A stretch of DNA of 64,000 nt from positions 2,948,111-3,012,110 of the forward strand of contig JAVDOI010000020.1 of the NCBI GenBank assembly GCA_032191485.1, in the 5' to 3' direction. This document shows positions 28,062-38,760 of this stretch, in pieces. The notes beneath the pieces were generated by a model that saw only the letters and a program-made list of their open reading frames with translations, was not told the origin of the DNA and did not search any database. The stretch is from Leptoclinus maculatus (Eukaryota; Chordata; Actinopteri; Perciformes; Stichaeidae). A program made the translations under genes and the position numbers. Each line of letters opens with the position of its first letter. The first letter of the stretch is position 1.

Positions 28062-30454
28062 CTTTGATATGCATTTCATTATATGCTGAATTTACCAACA
28101 CGTCTTACAAAATCACTGTAATAATTGCTTTATTTAAGATCATAACAATATATTTAGAAATGGATCCTAACATTGAAACAATATGGGTATAATCCAAAAT
28201 CCCGAAATTAATAAATACTAAATAAAGTTGCAAGAGCAAACGTTTCTCCACGTAGGTACGGTCTCAATCAGCTCACAAACGGCAGGATGTCTGACTGTGT
28301 GACTGATAACTCTTTCTGGTGACTGCAGCCACTGGAGAGCCGCCTGTCTGTTAACTAAAAAATAATACAAATAGTGAGGAGACCGTGAAGAAAAGAATGT
28401 AAATCAAGCCTAATTGCATAAAGCGTCACATCAGACAATCAACATCTATGAATATGAAAGTACATGAGGATATTGATGGTGCATAGCAAACCGTAAAAGC
28501 CATCAGACAATCCCTTATTGATTTGCTTTGTTGTTGGATTAGAAAAGCTGTCTAATGTACTCCAGCTGTGTGTTGTAATGCACGCATCGCAATGAGATGC
28601 ATGTCGATTTTCTCATCTATTATTTAAAAAAAATCCATTACAATCACATACAAGTGTGAAAACTAGCAATACTCGTCTTTAAATGCTGTACCTCGTGGTT
28701 GTATATCGTGGTGATAACGGCAGTGACAGTGAGCACTTATTGAATATAAAAAGGGTTAACTTCACAGAGACGGTTTGCCTTTTGTTTCGGGCCAACTGTT
28801 TCTCCTACAGAGAAGCCACAGAGGGGATGGATAGCATGCGACATGTGAGCAGGACCTTTCGCTCACTTTTCAACCTGTAGAGTGACAGCAGGGGTAGAGA
28901 GCAAGCTTTCATTTCATGTGACGGCCGATCATGCTGGGCAGGGACCTTCAAGTCAGTAAAGACTCACCTGAGAAAAGGGTGAGAAAGGTGGTGGCCGGGA
29001 AACATCAGATTGACACCCTCTGTGGAAGCTATTTGCTTGATTGCACCAGACCATCCCTGTGCATCATACCAGTCAAAACAAATGTGTTTTGAGTGTGCTT
29101 AACACTCATCGGTTCCTTTGAGTCAGGCAACGTAACCTCAGACTGTAAACCATTAATGCTTGCTTTGTGCTTCTGCAAGGAGAAGCAATCTGCATAAAAG
29201 TATGCATGCGGTGCAAAAGAAAAGAAGAATTAGGGAATTAGGGGATTTGGGTCTTAAGGAAGTCTCTCATCTGGAGCGGTTGTTACCAGATTATTATTTT
29301 TTTTTTCATTTAGGTGTACGTTAATACATGGTCTTTCTCCCTTCTCAAAAAGCAAAAGCATAGAAGTAAGAAAGACCGTGATGGCAAGACGTAAGAAGAT
29401 AGGATGGCAAGAGAATGAGATGAGCGTGTAGCTCTACCTCCTTTGATCATAGCTTGAGGAATATTAGGCTACCGTTGCGGTCTGTGCGAGGAAGCTGGGA
29501 ATCCTTCAACAGGCGGACAGAGAACCAGGAGCGTGTGTCCTTTAAACTTGGGATTGTTATCAGTAAAAAGCCATGACTACACAATCGAGAGTAGAGGTTA
29601 AGAAAAAGAAACAAAAAACAAGTGGGTAAAGGGTAATGGGTAAAGGGTAAGCGAAAAAGTAGATCACTTAGAAGGAAATGAGATAAAGAAAGTAAGGTGA
29701 CGAGAGAGTTAAAGTCTAGATGTTAAAAAAGAGAGACGGACTAAGGGGAAAGTAAGATGTCATTTGAGAGGGCTGTTGGTGGTATCCTCATATTTATCAC
29801 TGACTGAATTTGTCCTTTTACTGGAAAACTACATTTGAGGGATCAGCTCTACTAAAGTGCAATCTAGTAATAGAAGTAGTTCATGCAAAGATGCATTCGA
29901 ACCCTATGTACGGTTTTCCAGTAAAAGGTTTTCTTAGTGAGATTAATTACCTTATTGCTTTTTAAAGGGTAAATATTAATTCAGTGTATACGGTGCAATA
30001 TGTTATTGTATTACCTAGCAGTGGATGTTTATTATTAATTTCCTCTACTACCATTATTAGGCCGATGTACATTGTCCGATTGGTAGGTTACTCTTTACTG
30101 TGCACTGACTAACCCCCTTTAAATAAGTACACTATAATCAAGTCTGTTTTTACTTTAATGAATTTGTACCACTGAACATTCTAACAATACCCTTAAGTAA
30201 AACATCTCCGTATTCTTCCGATCTGTGCCTCTTACCGACAAACACAAATGGAAAAGTGAGGGAATCGCTTGGGTAACTAGAGGAAGGGAGGGAAAGAGCC
30301 ATAATGATAGAAAGATGACAGCTACTTTACAAACACCGAGTCCCAACAGCACACAGCAGCAGCAGAGCTGGAACACAACAGCTTTGATAAACACCAACAA
30401 AATCACAGCGATCAGATCCGATGGAGACTTGAAGCATGGAGGGCGTCATTAGAC

Positions 30455-30725
30455 AGGGCGACTGTGGCTAAGTGGTAGAGCAGGGCCGTCCTTCAATCAG
30501 AGGATCGGCGGTTCGATCCCCTAGCGGAGCTCTGGCTCCACTAGTTGCATGTGTCCTTGAGCAAGACACTTAACCCCAAAAATTGCTCCCGTAGCTGTGC
30601 TGATGTAATGTAGACTTCATCAGGGTAGTTGGCTGGCTTGTCTGTCAGGCTGTCGTCTCAACCAGACGTACCGCTGATAAGGAACGGGGTACAGCCCCCT
30701 CATTAGCACTCTACGTATTTATGAA
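30455..30725 (+). mobile_element. tRNA-derived SINE, near full length
   Basis: A 5' tRNA-like head carries an A box (TGGCTAAGTGG, 30465-30475) and a B box (GGTTCGATCCC, 30510-30520). It is followed by the fish SINE body GTCCTTGAGCAAGACACTTA-ACCCCAAAAATTGCTCCC. The head does not fold as an intact tRNA with a usable anticodon arm. It is therefore a SINE relic with an RNA polymerase III promoter, not a tRNA gene. Confidence 0.85.
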
Positions 30726-31741
30726 TACAGGACAAGATAATTGAGAGTACATCCACCTCCTCCCTCTGTGGTTGCCAGTGGGGAGATAGCACAATTATCA
30801 CCGTGATGAACGACTCTCTGTGGTGTCCTCTGCTCTTTGCACTATCAAAATCCAAGGTCCCGCCATATTCAAATCCCATTTGGGGACATTTTAAGTACTG
30901 TGTATAGCATATACTAACATCCATGAGGCATCAACATTAGTATAATTTAGACCATTCCGTGCCATAAGGGTAAATTTGATGGAAAATCTGCTGGAATACT
31001 TTCTTTTCCAAAAGAATGTGATGTTACAACAGAAACAGAAAGAAGTGCTATTCTTTCAGTCCAAAAGCAGCTAAAGCTCTCAGAACTGCGAACAATGACA
31101 AAGGATGGAATGAGAAACAGCTGAAAGGAAAATAACTACCAATATTTCATCATCTTCTGTGAAGGTGAAAAGGTATTTCTTGCAGAGAACAAACAGGGTT
31201 CAAGGGAAAATACGAATGTGCAAGACAAACTATGTAACTAAAATGAAGGCTGGATAGTGGGCCAATGATTGGCATATTTACAGGAAGTATGGCATATTCA
31301 CAGTTGAAAAGGCTTCAGTTTAACATTGGCTACATGCGGCCCTTTTGAAACATATTTCAAATATCGGCCCCCTTTTCTATATTATGTGAAATGTAACTGC
31401 GTAAGATAAAAGGTTCAAAAATATTCATGTGACATTCATTATGCCATGTTGACATATCAATAGAGAATTGTAGTACACCATGTTGAAGTTCATGAGTATG
31501 AAGGTCTTGTCTCACAGCTTGAGACAAGCAAAGGTAGTTATTCTCAACATCACATTTGAGCTTACCGTTTTATATCTGAATGTAATTTTTAAGCTTTAGC
31601 TAAAAATGATGTAGAGCCGCAGCATATAAAATGCCAAGTTCAAGTGTTGAGCCTGTATCGTTCATGAATTACATCCCAGATTACTCTTGCCTGTGAGGGT
31701 AAATAGCATCTGTTCATGGCAGACCTCGAAGGTGGGGGCTC

Positions 31742-31755
31742 GGGGGGGGGGGGGG
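31742..31755. repeat. Poly-G tract (14 G)
   Basis: An uninterrupted run of 14 G preceded by GGGGGCTC. Confidence 0.93.
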
Positions 31756-32294
31756 CTTCCCAACCTGCAGGGTCCAGCCTGTTAACTGCAGGGCTCCCCA
31801 GGGTCCCAGGTTTCTGCTTTAGTACAACATATACCATAAAAAGTGATGATGAAAAGTGAATTGGAAAGCAGTGAGCAATAATGAGCTAAGCAGCTGTTTC
31901 TGAACACGGCTCTATATGATGCTGCCAAGTGGAAAAGAGCTGCTGCATCAACCTTTCCTCCTCACAAACGGTGAAATAGTGTTTATTCCACTGCCAGAGA
32001 ACAGGCAGCACATGTGGACGGATGACATCACATTTTATGTGACATTGACAAAAATCATTTGCCGTCACAAGCTAGAAAAAAAGAACTAATTTCACACTAA
32101 TCATTTTAATTCCTAATAATTTCAATGGCGGGATTTTTGCAAATAATCACAATAGTAAAATGATAAGATTTTGAATTGTTGATGCTTTATACTTCAGAGC
32201 GATTTAAATGATCTTTGGGACAGTGGTGAGCCTTGTATACCAGCTGCTATGACAGAAGAAAACAAACAATATGGATCATCAATGATCAGCTTTT

Positions 32295-32359
32295 TGTATC
32301 GGTGGCAAAATAATGTGATAACATCTGAACCGTACGTTTTATGAGCCGTTGCACTCCTA
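32295..32359 (-). mobile_element. hAT-like repeat terminus, related to the one at 27631
   Basis: Read on the minus strand it begins TAGGAGTGCAACGGCTCATA, then AAACGTACGGTTCAGATG. This shares the TGCAACGG..CA..AAAC..ACGGTT pattern with the copies at 27631 and 50386. The other end was not defined. Confidence 0.55.
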
Positions 32360-34090
32360 CTGATTTCATACATCAGTAGAGTGTACCATTAGGCTAACAT
32401 CTTTCATATTACTCTTTAGCCTAATGAAGTTGTGTTTAATAAAGTGACATTTAACATTTTAAAGAGCTTAGGTCTGTCAAGTCAGCTGCATATGGTAATT
32501 AAAGGGTCATTAAAAGAAATAAAAACAGCATGACAAATAGCCTTAAAGTCAGGTGCAAATCCAGCCTCATGGCAACCTGAAAGACTGTCCATAGTTTGTT
32601 GAGTAAATGAATACATTAAATACACAGCAGTCATTTTCACAAATTCATTTAACCTCCAATTACCCCGACTTGAGAGCTCATAACTGCATTTCCACACATT
32701 GCCGTTTGGGGTTCAACAGAGAACAAAGCCAGGGTCAGCATCAATTATAAAGAACACTGGCCCACAGAGGCCCCCGGTGGCTTTAATTAGAACCCCTAAT
32801 GGAAAAAGGCCTGCCCACAACTACTTCAAAATGCAAGCCAATGGGGATCATAGCAGGGAAGGTGCACCTATACACATACATTCAGCACATGAATCCAGGC
32901 ACTTTGAGGCAGTATGCATGTTTGCTTCTCTGTGAGCCTGTCCAATATATTTGAGAGTCGAAATCTGAATTTTGTCTGTAATAGTGTTTTAAAAAATCAT
33001 CAGCCTGACTGTGTGGTGTTCACCTTCAACCTGCATACTTTCTGAACAACCTTCCACTTGACCGGCGCAATATTAACATAAATGAGGCGAAAGGAAAAAA
33101 GCTAAAAACCTGTCGGTACCAGACATGGATGAAGGGTGCCAACAGCTGAGTGAGATCAAGTGTATTCAAATGAAGGCAACAGTAGATACAGACTCTACAT
33201 GGAAGCAGTGGGATAAATAACGTGGAGGGTTGGAGGGTGATGAGATGGCACACCCTCCTTAAATTACAGAGCCTCAGCTGTCATATCCAATGTTCAGATC
33301 TGACTGATTCCACTTTGGGCTGACATTCACCATATCCAAGGTTTGCAAAAGTCTGGAAGGCAATATTTCTGTAGTAAATTAGACCATTGTGGGACACAGT
33401 TTCAATCTCAATCATTTGTCCTAGAGTGCAAAGTGTGGCTGTTGAACGTGCATCTTGTGAGAACATGTCACACGTGGTTAACATCACATGGTTAAAGCTT
33501 TTCTTTACCCTCTCTGCTCAAGTCACACTTGAAAGAAACGTCTTTGTGTCAAAACGCATTGTCTCTTGGTAAGCTCTAATGTGTACATCAAAGCAGGCTG
33601 CTTCCAAAGCCTTGTATGCGTGAGCATACAGCAGCTATCAGGGAAGAGAACCAATTACTCTGATCACTACACACTCTCTCCCACCGCCTTGTCCTACTTA
33701 CTTAAACAATGTTGGAGTTGTTCTTAATGTATGTTATATTTCCTCATTTGTTGTCATTAATAACTAGACTGTATTCTATTCCTTTATTGTCGTACAGCAT
33801 AGCAAACATCAGTCATTGACATACATCTCAAAAAATGCATTATTTTGTTACTCTGACAGTGGTTTTAAAGGGTTTTTTGTTTTAATTTTGGGTTTGAGGG
33901 ATGACTTTAGCATCTAAAAGCCTGTCAATATACTTGGGGATCACAGTCTGCCAGTTGCTAATTAGAGTAAATCTCATGCCAAGCCAATTCTGGTTATCAG
34001 CCTTTAATGCCGATCTGATTTGGCAATATATTACACTTGTTCAAAAAAAAGTGTCCATTTTTGTTTTTACATTGAAATTATGCTTCCTGT

Positions 34091-34200
34091 GCCGCAGTGT
34101 CCCTGAGCAAGACACTGAACCCCTAACCGCTCCCCGGGTGCTTTTCAGCAGCCCACTGCTCCCAATAAGCTAGGGATGGGTTAAATGCATCTACTATAAT
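34091..34200 (+). mobile_element. SINE fragment (body and tail only)
   Basis: GTGTCCCTGAGCAAGACACT followed by GAACCCCTAACCGCTCCCCGG, then CCCACTGCTCCC and AGGGATGGGTTAAATGCAT. This matches the core and tail of the common fish tRNA-SINE type. The A and B boxes are missing, so the copy is 5'-truncated. It is related to the body of the SINE at 30455. Confidence 0.8.
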
Positions 34201-35367
34201 AAAATGTCTTCCATTTCATTTCATACTCTAGAACAGGAAATGACACCGCATATTCTCAAACTACTCTACATATTAACAGTCGACCTTGTTTCCCTCTTAA
34301 AAGCCCTTTCATCACCTGTCTTTTAAAGACTGGTACCTTTCACTTGTGCTGCAATTTTGTATAATTACACGTTGTCCATGAAACGGATCTGTTTTATTTG
34401 TTTATTTGTTTATTTCCTGTAAAAGCCCATTAGCTGCCGTTTTGGTGAGTCTCATCCCAGTGCTTCTTTAACACCCACATGTGAACAAGCTGTTTTGGCA
34501 TCTTTTTACATAAACAGTTTTTCCTGCTAATGAGCTGCTGCTCTGAGTACCAGGCATACATGATGCATGACCATGCTTGACTTGACGCATCTATTTCAGA
34601 AATATTTTGCATCAGAGTATCAACTTACTGATACTTCAACACAACTATTATTGCTAAATCCATGTTAAATAACAAATATTCAAAGTTTCAAACATAATGT
34701 TGACATTCAAATTCTAAATCAACGACGGCGTGGCAGATTTCTTTTAATTAAATTGTATGTGTATTTCTGCAGATTGCAGATGAATATAATACTACACCAG
34801 CCCTACACATCGCACCATTAAAAATGTTCCCATGAAATTGTGCACTCTTCCTCTCTGCAGTGAGCAGGCCTTTTCAAAATAAGCTTTCCTTTGACATGGC
34901 CTCTTCTCCACAGAGCTAACACAGCGAGACATTGATTTGTTAGTTCAGCCATCTTAAGAGTCTTAAAATCAACTACAAGAGAGAGAGAGAGACCTTTACA
35001 TTCCCATGCTAGATAAAAGCAATAAATACATGGCTGCAATGGCAGTCAGCCATAATGACCCAATTAACGGCACTCAATCTAAAGAACATCTCTGAGAATA
35101 AATGAACACTGAGCAAATTAATATCTTTATGCTCGACCTCTCCATTTCTCACCGTTGATGGATCATTGCTCTCTCCCCGATTCCCTCTTGTTCGGTTTCT
35201 CCGCTCCTTACCTCTATCTCAATTCTCTCCCTCTATCTTACTCTCCCTCTCCATTTCAAAAGGACAAATGCGTCTTGCAGTCACTGTAGCACTGCATTGG
35301 AATTCTGCTCTCAATTTAGCTAATAGACAGGCAGCAGTGTCTGCTTCCAGAAACCACACAGTTCACA

Positions 35368-35402
35368 GAGAGAGAGAGAGGGAGGGAGAGAGAGAGAGGG
35401 GG
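35368..35402. repeat. (GA)n-rich tract
   Basis: Repeated GAGAGAG blocks interrupted by GGGA. Confidence 0.85.
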
Positions 35403-35989
35403 AAGAATTAAAGGAACTGAGAAAAATGAGATAGACAGCAAGAGAGAGAAACAGACAGACACACAAAATGAAGGCTTTTGTTTTTCATTGGCTGCTTCAG
35501 AGAGCAAAAGACAAAACAGTACAACTTCTGTACAAAGACTTTCTACATCAAAACAACTTCAGGGCTTTGATCAAAATCATGGTGGCATGCTGATTGTTTT
35601 TTAAATTATTACTTATTTTACTTCATCAAAAGCAATACTCAAACAGAAAATTGAACAAACTATTCCGTTTGTGTTGATATTGTTTTTCAGCATAGTCAAA
35701 GCTTATCTCTGGGGGCCACACAAATGTAGTGCTTTAAACAATTGGCACATAACTGCCATCTACCTATTGAAGATCCAGTAATTACAAGTCATTTCATCAC
35801 ACAGGAAGAAGAAGCTAGAGAGTCTAGTGCTTATTATGGATTATGCAAAACAATATTACTAGTTCATACTGTACAACTGGAGATAACGTTGGATCAACCC
35901 CACCCCCGATACAAATGATCAAGACAGAGCAAGCAATTTCAGATGGCTGCATAGGGAATGAGAGAATTCAGAAGCAAGGTGTGGAGATG

Positions 35990-36420
35990 ACAACAGTTTG
36001 AAAGAGAGGAGGGAGATAAGTGCAAGGGGAGGAGAGGCGGGAGGAGAAAGTGCTGACAGCGGGTAAAGGTGAAAGAGAGATAAGTGGAGCAGGGGAGTGA
36101 TCTCTGGAGAGAGAGCGGGGGGGAGGGAGGTGAGGAGAGATGGAAAGCCCAGATAGCCTTGAGAGGAGAAGGTATGAGGTGAGCGCTGCGGAAAGAAGAG
36201 AGACGGATGAACGTAAAGCAGAGGGGGGGAAACCGTAGATATGGAGATGGAACATTCAGTGAAGGAGGGAGCCAGAAGTGTAAAACAGAACAGAGTTTGA
36301 CACGAGCTGACGGCACAGGAGCACATCCCAGAAGCACAGGAAGGGAAGAGCAGGGTGTACACCCGGGACAATAGGTTTAGGAAGAAAGAAAGAAAGGAGA
36401 GAGAAGAAAAGAAAGCCAGT
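35990..36420. repeat. Long purine-biased (GA-rich) tract
   Basis: About 430 bp in which the + strand is strongly purine-biased (GAGAGAG, GGGGGGAGGG, GAAAGAAAGAAAGG). The three overlapping minus-strand frames here (Ser/Pro/Leu-rich) are products of this composition and not genes. It lies about 0.7 kb into the intron after the neurexin exon, where the transcript strand is pyrimidine-rich. Confidence 0.8.
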
Positions 36421-37095
36421 TGAAAAGCAGACCTACAGTGTGTGATTTAGCATTTGAAATATTCTGTTTAGATATTCGGCACCTTTGATGTTAAGAATTG
36501 TTTTAGAAAGAATACCAAGCATATTCAAAGTAGCACCTGTGCCACGTCTAAACTTCTTGTATGAGTCACATAATCCCTAAGAAAGTGGGTTTTTGTATCT
36601 TTCAAGCAATGGAATGTTTTTTTTTTAATTCTGATAATAGAAGACTGAAAATAGCAATATGCCTTTTCAGAGAGCACCTCCTTCCTCTTAGCCCTCACTG
36701 GGTCTGCACCTCAACTATTAAACCCTTCTAGAGCACAGAGATCTTACTGTCTCACACCAAAGAAACAAGACACTTGTTACTTCACTGCAGGAGACTTTCT
36801 TGTCCCTTCTTGACATACATTTGTGTATAATGTACACACATCAGAACTGTACGACTCACTTTACAATGCAGAACCTCTCATACCACTGACCTCTTAAGAG
36901 ACTGAATATTAACAAAGTGACCACAAAAGCCCAAAGATGAGGGCCCGATCTCAAACACGTCGTGACATACGACTGATTGAGTAACGAAGCAAACAGATAT
37001 ATCAGATAACTATATATTCTAGCTTTACCATGACAATAGTACTGCACAGGAACAATGCAATGAAACCAGGGTAGAGCAGGTACAGTAGGACGGTT

Positions 37096-37104
37096 CCTTA
37101 CCTT
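37096..37104 (-). other. Splice donor after neurexin EGF1 exon
   Basis: Read on the minus strand the junction is GAAG|GTAAGG, with the last exon base at 37102 and intron GT at 37101-37100. This is an essentially consensus U1 site. It leaves the reading frame in phase 1, just after the last EGF1 cysteine. That matches my recollection of where alpha-neurexin genes end this exon, before the short alternatively spliced exons of splice site 1. Confidence 0.9.
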
Positions 37105-37813
37105 CCTTGCAGTACTTCCCCTTGAAGCGGGTGTGGATGCAGTCGCAGTGAACTTCTCCATACTGAATAGAGCAAAACCCTCCGTTGAAGCACGGGTTCT
37201 GTTTGGTGCACAGGTACTCCAGGTCGCTCTGAATGCCTTGGCTATTTAACAAAGTGGGAGGCATCTCCCCCACCTTCAGATTGGAGATCAAGCCCAGGAA
37301 AGGTGGCTCGTACTTCACCGTGCTAGAAGTCAGAGCTGACAGGCGCACATCAGGCGGGATCCCGCCCACAAACAGGTCACTGACCACTGCCATCTCCTTC
37401 CTCTTGGACTTGACCTCAGCCACTTTTGTCTCACCATCCACCATCAGGAGGGTCTCACGGAAGTTGCGGGTGAGCAAGACCATGTGCCAGCGGTCATCAT
37501 TCACCCGTGTCTCCATGTGCAACGTGGCCGGCTCGGCACAGTGGATGGCAAAGCGCAGCTGGAGGCGCCCACCGGCGATCAGAAGCTCCAAGAAGTCACA
37601 GTTGCCCCCATCATCCAGGTAGAGTACCAAAGCTTTGCTGATGTTGGTCTTGAGACTGAAGCTCAGCTCGCCCACCGATCCGGCCTCCCAGCGTCCGTAG
37701 CGTGCCCACTGGCCAGGCGCCCCACCGAATTCCAGCATCTTCACTGTCGTGAGCAGGCTGAAGAGGGCCAGAGGCCACAGGGGCCGACACAGGAATCTTA
37801 ACCCCCTTGTCAT
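37102..37813 (-). CDS. nrxn2: Neurexin-2 alpha, first coding exon (signal peptide, LNS1, EGF1)
   Basis: Encodes the N-terminus of an alpha-neurexin, a presynaptic single-pass adhesion receptor that organises synapses by binding partners such as neuroligins. The exon gives 237 codons plus one base. Residues 1-26 are a signal peptide (hydrophobic PLWPLALFSLLTTV). Residues 28-200 form the first LNS (laminin-G-like) domain, with LEFGG, LYLDDGG, NDDRWHMVLLTR and SDLFVGGIPPDVRLSALT, cysteines C72 and C92, and a sequon at N57. Residues 202-235 are the first EGF-like domain with all six cysteines (C202, C208, C214, C223, C225, C235). The start at 37813 is chosen because it precedes the signal peptide and has A at -3. 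The frame runs on to a stop near 37025, but the neurexin similarity ends at the donor (37101), so the extra 25 residues are intron read-through. Matches such as STVKYEPPF favour NRXN2 over NRXN1/3. Teleosts keep two copies (nrxn2a, nrxn2b), which I cannot separate. Domains LNS2 onward are not seen in the window. Confidence 0.95.
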
Positions 37814-38045
37814 GCTCCCAAGTTTTCCCTTCTCTACTTGATGCCGTATAGGTCTAATGAACCCCAGAGGAATGGCCTACTTTCACTGCGGCTAACAGAT
37901 TTCAAATGTAAACAAGTAGTATCTATCACTTAACTGGGATATCAAGCTCAGTGGGTAAAGTAACCCTCACAGAGACCCGGCTCTAATTTTCCTGACGAAT
38001 CAGCAGTTTTTTTTCCTGTTCTCTCTGAATCTCTAATTTGTGTCC

Positions 38046-38075
38046 TTATCCTGACTCTCTCCTCCGTCCCTCCAT
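38046..38075 (-). other. Upstream ORF, 9 codons
   Basis: The minus-strand frame MEGRRRESG then TAA is the last ATG before the neurexin start, about 260 nt upstream of it. That spacing would permit re-initiation at the main ATG. Its presence in the mRNA depends on which splice acceptor is used. Confidence 0.35.
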
Positions 38076-38303
38076 CAGTTGGTGCCTCTGGGACTTGGAG
38101 GAAAGGAATGAGGAATAGCGGGAGAGTAAAAGAGGGGAGGATATGATTATTTCAACACTGACGTTTCTTCAAAAGCCCCTTGGTCTATCCTGGACCCAAA
38201 ATAGAATCTTCGTCTTTAGAATCCAGATCTCGGTACAATTTCCAGGAAATTTGAGCTTCCGCCAAAAGCTTGGGGGAAAGAGTTATCAGATTGTGATCTT
38301 TCT

Positions 38304-38372
38304 TTAGGGGAAGGGAAGAGAATGAGCGAGAGAGTAGACGGAATCAGAGTCTGCTGGTGTCTGCTGGAGCAT
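38304..38372 (-). other. Upstream ORF, 22 codons
   Basis: The longest uORF in the putative leader, beginning MLQQTPADSD and ending at TAA (38306-38304). It overlaps a 13-codon uORF in another frame that starts at 38385. It has no recognisable domain. It is reported as a possible translational control element, not as a protein gene. Confidence 0.35.
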
Positions 38373-38435
38373 ACGATGCTTTCATGGCCTCAGCGTAAAC
38401 CCATTCTTTTCTTGTAACTCGAGGACTACAAAGCT

Positions 38436-38462
38436 CTATGCCGGAATGGGTCCCATCGTCAT
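38436..38462 (-). other. Upstream ORF, 8 codons
   Basis: A short minus-strand frame encoding MTMGPIPA then TAG. It lies close to the 5' end of the putative leader exon and has two in-frame ATGs. It would be translated only if the mRNA includes this segment. Its likely effect, by analogy with other leaders, would be to lower initiation at the neurexin start. Confidence 0.4.
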
Positions 38463-38478
38463 GATGGCAGGTCGGGAT

Positions 38479-38504
38479 CTGGAAGAAACACACACATAAA
38501 AAAA
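38479..38504 (-). other. Candidate splice acceptor upstream of neurexin start exon
   Basis: The minus strand reads a T-rich and TG-rich stretch followed by TTTCTTCCAG, with the AG at 38480-38479. This is the strongest 3' splice-site match I see in the 1 kb before the start codon. Other pyrimidine-AG matches at about 38302 and 38094 are possible, so this is a prediction and not an established boundary. Confidence 0.5.
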
Positions 38505-38742
38505 GAACACATGTAAGTTATATACAAACATGTTCCAGTGCATTTCATCTCAGCTAGACAAAAATAAAAAAAGATATCATATAATAATGTGACCCATGCC
38601 AAGTCGAGTTAATCAGCAGTTATTCGTTTTGACATGCTATTTAATCTCTTATCTTTCATCTTCTTCGCCCGTAGTTTGCTTTCGCCTGCAGTTTTAGACA
38701 GCATGTACTTCCCTTAGCTCTTTTCATTTGAAAGCTGACACT

Positions 38743-38760
38743 TAAAAAAAAAAAAAAAAA
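38743..38760. repeat. Poly-A tract
   Basis: An uninterrupted run of about 18 A. No retrotransposed gene is recognised next to it. Confidence 0.85.

Larger units (their letters stand above)
13682..30454. other. Non-coding intronic sequence with scattered repeat ends
   Basis: No exon or RNA gene is recognised. It holds the hairpin at 22074, several MITE ends and microsatellites. Stretches such as 24480-24900 look like unique, non-repetitive sequence with TAAT/ATTA words and could be conserved regulatory DNA, but this cannot be judged from one sequence. Confidence 0.55.
30726..37101. other. Non-coding: proximal intron downstream of the neurexin exon
   Basis: It contains a SINE fragment, a hAT-like terminus and GA-rich tracts. 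No second neurexin exon was recognised. It is transcribed as intron on the minus strand if the gene model is right. Confidence 0.6.
37814..38478 (-). other. nrxn2: Putative 5' leader (5' UTR) of the neurexin exon, with uORFs
   Basis: This is the sequence between the neurexin start codon and the best upstream splice acceptor. On the minus strand it contains several short upstream ORFs: 38462-38436 (8 codons, two in-frame ATGs), 38404-38390 (4 codons), 38385 onward (13 codons), 38372-38304 (22 codons) and 38075-38046 (9 codons). No ATG occurs in the roughly 260 nt immediately before the neurexin start, which supports the start chosen. Alpha-neurexin genes commonly have a non-coding first exon spliced to the exon holding the start, so an internal exon of this type is expected. 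Its 5' boundary is inferred: weaker alternative acceptors lie near 38302 and 38094. Confidence 0.55.

Noticed and set aside
30455..30530. Possible tRNA gene from A-box and B-box matches
   Set aside because: There is no intact anticodon arm or acceptor pairing, and it is followed by a SINE body, so it is a retroposon head.
35919..36371. Three overlapping minus-strand ORFs of 95-150 residues
   Set aside because: They are Ser/Leu/Pro-rich products of a GA-biased tract, in overlapping frames with no domain or family similarity.
37025..37101. C-terminal extension of the neurexin ORF after the EGF domain
   Set aside because: A consensus donor at 37101 and loss of family similarity mark it as intron read-through.
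37233..37801. Plus-strand ORFs of 105 and 129 residues across the neurexin exon
   Set aside because: They are antisense shadows of the minus-strand coding exon.
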